Positions 21,101 through 25,008 of a stretch of DNA of 25,008 nt are shown here, one piece after another. Source of the stretch: Saccoglossus kowalevskii. Its lineage: Eukaryota; Hemichordata; Enteropneusta; Harrimaniidae. The stretch covers positions 155,013 through 180,020 of the forward strand of contig NW_003139817.1 in NCBI RefSeq assembly GCF_000003605.2, written 5' to 3'. The translations under genes and the position numbers were made by a program. The first letter of the stretch is position 1. Each line of letters opens with the position of its first letter. The notes beneath the pieces were generated by a model. It saw nothing but the letters and a program-made list of their open reading frames with translations, was not told the origin of the DNA and made no database searches.

Positions 21101-23354
21101 AATTCACACCTAGTATACCCGGAAGACATATACCTTGAGCCCTTCCTGATCAGTTTCTCTCGCTTTCTCTTCCTGGATATTGAAATATGGTCAAATACTA
21201 AATACGTCTAAACATGCAAACATCATGCAATATATCACATGCATTCATGTGAATTAGCCATGCACTGTTCATGCACGTATCATGTGATCGGGACTAAACA
21301 GCTGTGTGTGGATTCCAGCCACCGACTAATTTCAACAGAATTTGTATTTTTTTCTCTATATAATTAACAGCGAATGCCTGACCACATATTGTAGTCACGA
21401 TCACATATTACGAACATTCCTCATGCTACCAGTTAATGGCAGCATCTGTAACAGAACACCCAGCCAGACGAGGTCCCTGTGAAAGAAAATGCCTAGAATG
21501 GAAAACACAGTTAGACATAGACACATGAGTCTACACAATTCCTAAATCAAATCAGTGAATGTAATAAAAGAATTTATTTGAAAGCATGTATATTTGTCAA
21601 TAAAAACTTTTCCATTTCTTGCAATCATGAAAGTGATTATTTCCACTACTCTTGATGCAACAAACCCATTTCCTTCATCTTTATAAATATTTATAAATTG
21701 CAATGGCAGTAGAATCCAACTAGCCAATCAAAGAGCACAGTATTCAATGACGTCATTTGAAAACAGTTCTGTATCTTTTAATCAGCCAACAGAAACCACT
21801 TTGAATTGAGAAATTTATAAATAATTATAAAAATAAAGGAAATGCCTTTGTTGCATTGAGAGTATACAGCTATGTTGTGAGTATAAATCATGATCTCAAT
21901 ATAGACCCACCAATTCATAGTAGAATAGCTAAGAATTAAATGTCTACAGTGCCTGTGTATGCATTTGAATCAATATATGCATAAGATGATGAAAATTCAT
22001 CTTAATTAGTCTACTCACTTTTTTTTGACAATTTATTGTGAAAAAATGTATTTTTGAATGTTATAGTTGAATAGTCCTGAAATTACCTTTTGAGTAAGAT
22101 GGTGGTGAGATAGAAATAAATTATTGACAGTACATGCTGGTGTTTTTACAGTAGTCATGGAAATGCGAACATTTACAGTGTCAACAGTATAGTCAGACTG
22201 CTAAATCTGTTTGTGAAGAAGAGTGTTTCTAAAGTGTAAACACTACTGACTACTAAAACTAGTATGATAAATGATTTGTTAATATAAGACGCTTAATAGT
22301 GTACTAGTAGAGTACTACAAACTTATAAATAGGAAAAACAAAAAAATAAATAAATTTGAAACCAGAGCAACAGCATAATGTATACAAGCTGCCATAATAC
22401 AGCAACTCATAACCTAAAAACATATTTTACTTTGCTTTTCATCTTTCAATGGCCCATTTCATTTCCTGCATTAAGTATGGAGCAAACAGGACGGAAAACA
22501 AAAGACAAAATGCACACAAGACAGTCAATAAATATTACTTCCTGTCATCACAAAGGCCTTTTTTACTATGTATGTATATTTGTATATACATGTTAAATTT
22601 TAATTAGAAGAAGTCAAGGTTGTTTTATGATTGTAGGTGGTTTATGAGTATGTTCTTTCCAGAATAATACAAATTTATCCATGGCGCCCTCTATATATTG
22701 GAGTGTTACTTGAATTGCGCCCTCTAGTGTCCAACTATTGCTTTACTTATTACGTTATTACTTTGAAATTCTGTTTTGTGTCTCAGCCAGCCAATTGGGG
22801 TGCTAGTAGTGAGGGAAGTATTGTAAGTAAGTATTGTATTGTAAGTAACGGAAATTGCTTGATGAATAAATTACCTTCAGAAAAGAAAACCAGTTTTCAT
22901 ACAGAGTTTAGATAAAGCTGATATGTAAACAAATAAGACTTTTTTTGTGAAAACTGTTTATATATGTAGTTTGAAAAAGAATAACCTTGAATCATAGAAT
23001 GGTCTCTTCCATACTTCCAATAAATATATGTTGAAGATGATTGTTATATTGCCTGGTATCTCAAATATTCAATGTAGTACATCCCACCTCTGAGAAGTAA
23101 CATGTTATATTGATGTTTTTTTAATTCCTTTGAGATTTTGTAATCTCAAACACAGTTTCTTCTTCAAAAACCTGTTTCACTAAACGATAATAATGAAAGA
23201 TGTGTATTAAAAAAACATGCAAATGGTGAAAAAAGTGTAAAGTGAAGTTTATGGTGATTTTGTAAATGTCTTTCCCTACCTGTCCCTTGAGCCGAGGATG
23301 GATCAGAATATATCCATTTGTATTAATACCAAACGCATAACTAGCAGGTCCAAG
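9003..23354 (-). CDS. Voltage-gated calcium channel alpha2/delta subunit, C-terminal part (22 exons, partial gene)
   Basis: Extracellular, membrane-anchored auxiliary subunit of Cav1/Cav2 calcium channels; it promotes channel trafficking and surface density. The joined exons give 599 residues plus stop (exon lengths sum to 1800) and every junction keeps phase. Fragment landmarks: YAFGINTNGYILIHP at 6-20 (the family's GYxFxIxxNGYxLxHP motif), DCYILIAP near 145, GTMGGLTRIYPK near 232-243, NCYLLDNGGF near 349, FFGLIEG near 374, a WWAT stretch near 432 at the start of delta, CSNNCSR near 497-503, DGPDPC near 540, and a hydrophobic C-terminus (577-599) resembling a GPI signal. About 11 N-glycosylation sequons are visible, as usual in this family. 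NVDLLEVEL, QEFF and NCYLLDNGGF resemble alpha2delta-3/4 more than alpha2delta-1/2; this subtype call is an inference. Family members are about 1000-1150 residues, so the VWA domain and N-terminus lie right of the window. Confidence 0.93.
9586..9668 (-). CDS. alpha2/delta exon 21 (residues 539-566)
   Basis: 83 bases, phase 1 in and 0 out, donor GTAAGT. It encodes DGPDPCVAATQPRYRMRPGF then CYNNHPQ, matching [26 protein letters not shown]. It begins directly after the AC end of the AT-AC intron. Confidence 0.94.
9669..10068 (-). other. U12-type AT-AC intron in the alpha2/delta gene
   Basis: The 400-base intron starts ATATCCTTTT, the minor-spliceosome 5' consensus for AT-AC introns, and ends GATTCAC. 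The branch-site-like TTCTTGAC lies at 9681-9688, with its adenosine (9682) 13 bases before the intron end, inside the 10-20 base range typical of U12 introns. Splicing here joins E-K to V-D-G-P-D-P-C in phase. No ordinary GT donor restores this frame except a poor T/GTTCAT. Confidence 0.85.
9972..10005. repeat. 9-base minisatellite (ATAAAACAG)
   Basis: Three full tandem copies of ATAAAACAG plus a partial fourth, inside the AT-AC intron, about 60 bases downstream of its donor in transcript direction. Confidence 0.9.
10069..10175 (-). CDS. alpha2/delta exon 20 (residues 503-538), ends at an AT-AC donor
   Basis: 107 bases, phase 2 in and 1 out. It encodes DWSVSRVPGTNLLLVIIEPD then CGSCPNIIVKQEPEK, matching IFHVEKLMNTNLIFIMVES...CPC. 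Reading on past 10069 gives only non-conserved residues to a stop. Ending the exon at 10069, just before ATATCC, restores the conserved DGPDPC in the next exon. Confidence 0.92.
10746..10878 (-). CDS. alpha2/delta exon 19 (residues 459-502)
   Basis: 133 bases, phase 1 in and 2 out; acceptor TTGCAG, donor GTGAG. It has an acidic start, then ISCIKLEKQYYYG and QLVCSNNCS, equivalent to QSCITEQTQYFF...LDCGNCSR. NIS and NCS sequons are present. Confidence 0.93.
11377..11432 (-). CDS. alpha2/delta exon 18 (residues 440-458)
   Basis: 56 bases, phase 2 in and 1 out, after a T-rich TAG acceptor, donor GTAAGT. It encodes SYIQYNLYNILFSSWSTT, corresponding to the hydrophobic SILQQFLLSLTF stretch of delta. 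Confidence 0.9.
11586..11638 (-). CDS. alpha2/delta exon 17 (residues 423-440)
   Basis: 53 bases, phase 0 in and 2 out; acceptor TTTGCAG, donor GTGAGT. It encodes PSLPEALTLNWWATKASW, matching PSIADILQIGWWATAAAW. In alpha2delta-1 proteolysis that makes the delta peptide falls here; cleavage in this protein is inferred. Confidence 0.94.
11886..11970 (-). CDS. alpha2/delta exon 16 (residues 394-422)
   Basis: 85 bases, phase 2 in and 0 out; acceptor TTTTACAG, donor GTAAG. It encodes VESFDFQASCLKTEEKQATA, matching SYDYQSVC / LYDYQAMC and the variable segment before the alpha2/delta cleavage point. The assembly gap lies in the intron just upstream, but phase continuity shows no coding sequence need be missing. 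Confidence 0.9.
12046..12196. other. Assembly gap (151 N)
   Basis: A run of N lies inside the intron between exons 15 and 16 (11971-12297). The flanking exon phases (2 out, 2 in) match, so a missing coding exon is unlikely. Confidence 0.99.
12298..12368 (-). CDS. alpha2/delta exon 15 (residues 371-393)
   Basis: 71 bases, phase 0 in and 2 out; acceptor ATTTTCAG, donor GTAAGT. It encodes IGSFFGLIEGDILNEMVNTS, equivalent to TGDFFGEIEGAVMNKLL and QIGRFFGEIDPSLM. It has an NTS sequon. Confidence 0.95.
12600..12671 (-). CDS. alpha2/delta exon 14 (residues 347-370)
   Basis: 72 bases, phase 0/0, acceptor TTCTGCAG, donor GTAAGT. It encodes HLNCYLLDNGGFVVASNQEE, matching NCYLIDNNGFILVS of alpha2delta-3 and MDCVILDDGGFLLMAN of alpha2delta-1. 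Confidence 0.95.
12855..13341. mobile_element. Non-autonomous terminal-inverted-repeat element
   Basis: 487 bases bounded by CTAGACTGTTGACAGTC and the inverted GACTGTTGACAGTCTAG (15 of 17 matching). Flanks CCATATA and CCGTATA look like a 7-base target duplication with one difference. Inside are an 8-base-stem hairpin (TCGAACGC...GCGTTCGA, about 12913) and a second inverted pair (13203-13215 with 13320-13332). It is richer in CG than the surrounding intron and has no transposase. Confidence 0.65.
13392..13436 (-). CDS. alpha2/delta exon 13 (residues 332-346)
   Basis: A 45-base exon, phase 0/0, acceptor ATCACAG and donor GTAAGT-like. It encodes CFGEDCYRTCSNENH, three cysteines spaced like the family's DPCAGPVCDCKRNSD. 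Confidence 0.92.
13919..14061 (-). CDS. alpha2/delta exon 12 (residues 284-331)
   Basis: 143 bases, phase 1 in and 0 out; acceptor GTCACAG, donor GTAACC. It encodes TTVVSASKAVRLEKDVMPAV and then IKVTLQQEFFNMGW, equivalent to VSKAVEI...PAVVGIKIDV. The QEFF form is nearer alpha2delta-3/4 (LEFF) than alpha2delta-1. It has an NYT sequon. Confidence 0.95.
14187..14385. mobile_element. Tc1/mariner-like MITE
   Basis: A 199-base element has terminal inverted repeats of about 39 bases. The left end starts CTGTAAAACACTTTATTTTC; the right end, read on the other strand, starts CTGTAAAATTCTTTATTTTA; both continue to GGAATTAATTTTCGCT. TA dinucleotides flank it (14185-14186 and 14386-14387), the target duplication of Tc1/mariner elements. 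No transposase is inside. It lies in the intron between exons 11 and 12. Confidence 0.85.
14552..14670 (-). CDS. alpha2/delta exon 11 (residues 244-283)
   Basis: 119 bases, phase 2 in and 1 out; acceptor AATCAG, donor GTAAGT. It encodes a segment with WKQDYYERALYINDYVISVP, matching the family's FYKRSLDNDNYVFTAPY strand. The acceptor at 14671-14672 rather than two bases downstream is fixed by the reading frame. Confidence 0.94.
14988..15592 (+). repeat. Long intronic repeat, copy A
   Basis: It begins TCAAATTTAAGAT and is collinear with copy B at 18275-18795. It contains several short palindromes of the form CAAAATGGC...GCCATTTTG, the best at 15177-15204 (13-base arms, one mismatch, 2-base loop). 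It ends near a CACACACAGACGAACAG simple-repeat stretch. It is diverged from copy B by substitutions and small indels, so not a recent duplication. Confidence 0.8.
16054..16116 (-). CDS. alpha2/delta exon 10 (residues 223-243)
   Basis: 63 bases, phase 2 in and 2 out; acceptor TTTAG, donor GTATGT. It encodes LGVESLIVGTMGGLTRIYPK, equivalent to GVKARFVVTDGGITRVYPK of alpha2delta-1. This is one of the clearest matches in the window. Confidence 0.95.
16186..16208. repeat. Short (GTTAGA)n tandem repeat
   Basis: About three and a half copies of GTTAGA/TTAGAG, in the intron between exons 9 and 10. Confidence 0.85.
16399..16519 (-). CDS. alpha2/delta exon 9 (residues 183-222)
   Basis: 121 bases, phase 1 in and 2 out; acceptor ATTAG, donor GTATGT. 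It encodes CDHEMLTRLLIDLYATEDLE followed by QNYWVAKFPG, corresponding to the conserved CNxxLIxxxLxDA...xxYW stretch. It has an NDS sequon. Confidence 0.94.
16772..16863 (-). CDS. alpha2/delta exon 8 (residues 152-182)
   Basis: 92 bases, phase 2 in and 1 out; acceptor TTTGCAG, donor GTAAGT. It encodes WMFCPDQKHNATAEVVDSFI and a downstream NNSD segment, equivalent to PRDYCNDL...FLLNFNEFID. It has NAT and NNS sequons and the conserved cysteine after the IAP motif. Confidence 0.92.
17052..17153 (+). repeat. Dispersed repeat, copy 3
   Basis: About 100 bases homologous to 6396-6502 in the same orientation, in the intron between exons 7 and 8. CpG sites of the other copy read CA/TG here, as expected of older methylated repeat copies. 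Confidence 0.72.
17292..17346 (-). CDS. alpha2/delta exon 7 (residues 134-151)
   Basis: 55 bases, phase 1 in and 2 out. The TTTTTGTAG acceptor is chosen over a downstream TTCAG five bases away because only it keeps frame with the preceding exon. It encodes DDCYILIAP, matching the family's SGYTFIAP; donor GTAAGT. Confidence 0.9.
17634..17701 (-). CDS. alpha2/delta exon 6 (residues 111-133)
   Basis: 68 bases, phase 2 in and 1 out; acceptor ATTTCAG, donor GTAAGT. With the split serine it reads SMAIALPSFNLW, the counterpart of the conserved YSLALVLPTYS strand. It contains an NRS sequon. Confidence 0.92.
17825..17886 (-). CDS. alpha2/delta exon 5 (residues 91-110)
   Basis: 62 bases, phase 0 in and 2 out; acceptor TTCTTCAG, donor GTAAGG. 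It encodes RYVFLINMTYWYRFINSTSF, aligning with the family's NRTYTWTPVNGTDYS region. NMT and NST sequons are present. Confidence 0.92.
18021..18104 (-). CDS. alpha2/delta exon 4 (residues 63-90)
   Basis: 84 bases, phase 0/0, TTTGTAG acceptor and GTGAGA donor. It starts LRKAMIDGKNGTIVTETLHR, equivalent to the RNKMIDGxxG motif of alpha2delta-1. It contains an NGT glycosylation sequon. Confidence 0.93.
18275..18795 (+). repeat. Long intronic repeat, copy B
   Basis: Collinear with copy A in the same orientation: shared TCAAATTTAAGAT start, GTTTATAGTAATATAGTT, GGAACAGCAT, TTGAACAAAA and TATAATATTATGTATG segments. Palindrome units occur at 18425-18451 and about 18562-18585. It lies in the intron between exons 3 and 4. 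Confidence 0.8.
18831..18902 (-). CDS. alpha2/delta exon 3 (residues 39-62)
   Basis: 72 bases, phase 0/0, between ATACAG and GTATTT. It encodes a segment with EPPNVDLLEVELPTAE, which matches the family's xVDLxEVE / VTLDFLDAE linker just before the RxKMIDG motif of the next exon. Confidence 0.9.
20217..20246. repeat. Perfect 30-base palindrome
   Basis: Arms AATCAATGTATAGAT and ATCTATACATTGATT with no spacer are perfectly self-complementary, inside an intron of the alpha2/delta gene. Symmetry breaks at the next base on each side. Confidence 0.9.
20383..20415. repeat. ATT microsatellite
   Basis: Imperfect ATT repeats followed by the inverse AATAAT, in an intron. Confidence 0.8.
21134..21172 (-). 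CDS. Probable 39-base cassette exon (residues 26-38)
   Basis: Encodes EEKARETDQEGLK, bounded by a TATCCAG acceptor and an AAG/GTATAT donor. It is phase 0 on both sides, so including or skipping it keeps the frame. It falls in the charged, poorly conserved linker after HPxL, where vertebrate alpha2delta proteins carry a Lys/Arg-rich insert. Highly charged content and exact frame fit support it; there is no conserved motif, so it could be a decoy. Confidence 0.62.
23280..23354 (-). CDS. alpha2/delta exon 1 of fragment (residues 1-25)
   Basis: 75 bases, phase 0 at both ends. It follows a TATAG acceptor and is followed by GTAGGG. It encodes LGPASYAFGINTNGYILIHP and RLKGQ, the near-invariant GYxF...NGYxLxHPxL signature of the region after the first Cache domain. 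This is the most N-terminal exon I can place with confidence. Confidence 0.93.
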
Positions 23355-23971
23355 CTATAATAGAGGTATACAACGAAATTACAACGAAAATGGAAATCAA
23401 GCTAACAACTAAAGCAAGAGATATAACATATCTGGATGGAAACTTTGAACAGTTTGATTAACTGCACATACCAAACACTGGCAATGGATTCAGAGAACAG
23501 TATAGTTAACTGAAATGTCAATCCATCCAGAGATAGTAAAAGTTATATTATTCCACAGACTGAAACAGAAATATTTAGAACCAGGCATTTCATTTGCAAT
23601 AACGGTATGAACGGCAAGTGGACATAACATTCCATATGTACAACATCAAAGCATCATTTTAGGATATGTGGAATACATGCTGGCCTGTATCAAAACTAAT
23701 CAAACTTAATTCTCAAGAAACTGTTTGTGTTTAAGTTGGCGTGAAATATTACTATGAACGTAAGTAAGCAAGTGAAAAAAGTGCGTTTTTTCCAAGTGCA
23801 AGTCACGCGTTATGGAAAGGAAAATATGTATAAACAAGACCAGATAGGAAAATAATCTCACAAGGCATTGGGTCTTTACAAAATATTCATGCAAACATTT
23901 ATAAGAATACAATTAAAGCGAGGAAAGAATCTATGCAGGAAAAAGGTACCTGCTCTCTCTAATGAACTTAC

Positions 23972-23998
23972 TGTCTTTGTGTCTGATTCAGAAGCGTG
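23972..23998 (-). CDS. Candidate 27-base exon
   Basis: A good CTTCCCTCAG acceptor and a strong GTAAGT donor flank 27 bases encoding HASESDTKT, phase 0 on both sides. It would sit just before the LGPASYAF exon. It is not needed to match the family, so it would have to be an alternative or lineage-specific insert, or a chance pair of splice sites. Confidence 0.33.
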
Positions 23999-24524
23999 CT
24001 GAGGGAAGACACCAATATAGACCAGAAAACATTACAACTATTACTACTACATGTTATTATCAGAGGAAATATAGAACTAGGTTGACAATTGCGATTTAAA
24101 TATAAGCAGCATAACAAAAGGAAGGGGGAGGGGATGATTACATGTAGTGAAAGCATGGGGGTTTGTTATAGATAAAAAAACTAGGTTTTGCTGGAGTGTT
24201 ATTTAAAAAAAATATCATGCTATGTTTATTATTTAAAAAAAAGGCTTGTATTTGGCACAATATGTGTGTTATTATGTGTAAATTTTGCTATCCAGTTGCA
24301 TGTTGAAAAAAAATTGCAAATGAATTGGCAGTTTTCAATCATGAAGCTATTTAAAAGTAACTGAAGACAATGCAGTAAACCAGCAAGCTGAATTTGCAGT
24401 TTTGCATTTCAAACATAAAGCCACTGTTTTATTCTGGGGGTAATTGAAACCTGAATGCACAACTGAAAACTAATTGGAATAATATTTTTAATTAGTACCG
24501 GTAATGAAGCTCTATAAGTATTAC

Positions 24525-24539
24525 CTTCCAGTAGATGCA
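24525..24539 (-). CDS. Weak candidate 15-base microexon
   Basis: Fifteen bases encoding CIYWK sit between a GTGTAG acceptor preceded by CTAAC and a GTAATA donor, phase 0 both sides. Joined to exon 1 it gives YWK-LGPASYAF, resembling the family's PRYK-LGxxGYxF. Such a short match may be chance. Confidence 0.18.
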
Positions 24540-25008
24540 CTACACACATTCCTTAGTTAGTAGGGATTCAGAATTAAAAACAGGGGAACTTAGAGGGGAA
24601 GTAATTGTGCATTCAGTCTCCAATCACCTGTCTGTACAAAATAAAATATTTACAGCCAAGTCTTGTGTTGAGGAACAAGACCTTATCATAACATGTTCTT
24701 GCCAAAGATTGCAAAGATGGAATAAATCAATTGGCAGTTGATTCTTGTACACAGCACAGCAACTTGTGGGGGAACATTATAATGTGAATATATATGAAAT
24801 AGAAGATAACAGAAGCACAACACCATAGATATAAAATATTAATTTGAAAAAGGGAATGATATTCACTACCAACTATGAGTAATAATAAATTATGGGTGTA
24901 TGACATTTGAATATGATGCATGCATAACAACAAATATGGTACAATAATGAGAATATGATGGACGATTAACAGCATATATAGTAATTAAAAATCAATATGA
25001 TGGGATGC

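Larger units (their letters stand above)
18903..23279 (-). other. Two long introns around the cassette exon
   Basis: Apart from the 39-base exon at 21134-21172, I see only AT-rich sequence, simple repeats (CA near 18909, ATT near 20383, GACA near 20684), a 30-base palindrome at 20217-20246 and a pair of GCGCCCTCTA motifs at 22684 and 22717. Open frames here show no recognisable protein. Confidence 0.6.
23355..25008 (-). other. Upstream intron running off the window
   Basis: The residues expected before LGPASYAF (end of the first Cache domain) are not found here except possibly in the two small candidates. The remainder looks non-coding and AT-rich. Confidence 0.5.

Noticed and set aside
22637-22915. 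92-codon plus-strand open frame
   Set aside because: No recognisable domain; it runs through the GCGCCCTCTA repeat words and short GTAAGTA tandem units.
1-25008. CRISPR arrays, operons, tRNA or rRNA genes, bacterial defence systems
   Set aside because: No regularly spaced repeats, ribosomal sequence or prokaryotic gene layout is seen; the interrupted gene structure is that of an animal genome.

Overview
The window looks like nuclear DNA from an invertebrate animal. It is AT-rich, has a 151-base assembly gap, and carries one gene split into many short exons with GT/AG borders, plus several kinds of dispersed and terminal-inverted repeats. No bacterial features are visible. The repeat types and the divergence of the gene fit a marine invertebrate (hemichordate, amphioxus or mollusc-like), but I cannot name the species.

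The only gene I can support as functional lies on the minus strand from about 23354 down to 9003 and runs off the right edge of the window. It encodes the C-terminal 55% or so of a voltage-gated calcium channel alpha2/delta auxiliary subunit, closest in feel to the alpha2delta-3/4 (CACNA2D3/CACNA2D4) branch. I placed 22 exons. Every junction keeps the reading frame and the sum is exactly 1800 bases (599 residues plus stop). The fragment starts at the conserved G-Y-A-F...N-G-Y-I-L-x-H-P motif, covers the membrane-distal alpha2 region, the conserved W-W-A-T stretch near the alpha2/delta cleavage point and the delta cysteines, and ends in a hydrophobic tail typical of a GPI-anchor signal. The N-terminal half (signal peptide, VWA domain with its metal site, first Cache domain) must lie beyond position 25008. 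The most striking feature is the penultimate coding intron (9669-10068), which has the hallmarks of a minor-spliceosome AT-AC (U12-type) intron.

Layout: 1-9002 has no intact gene. It contains a duplicated AT-rich segment, a decayed minus-strand protein gene (about 2327-3240), a CpG-dense repeat-like block (3811-4085), one copy of a dispersed repeat (6396-6502) and the unresolved 3' untranslated region. 9003-18902 is the dense exon block; its introns hold a Tc1/mariner-like MITE (14187-14385), a 487-base terminal-inverted-repeat element (12855-13341), and a long repeat present twice (about 14988-15592 and 18275-18795). 18903-25008 is mostly intron with one secure exon (23280-23354), one probable 39-base cassette exon (21134-21172) and two weaker small-exon candidates.

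Functionally the window speaks to one process. Alpha2/delta subunits bind the extracellular face of Cav1/Cav2 channel pores and control their trafficking, surface number and placement at synapses.
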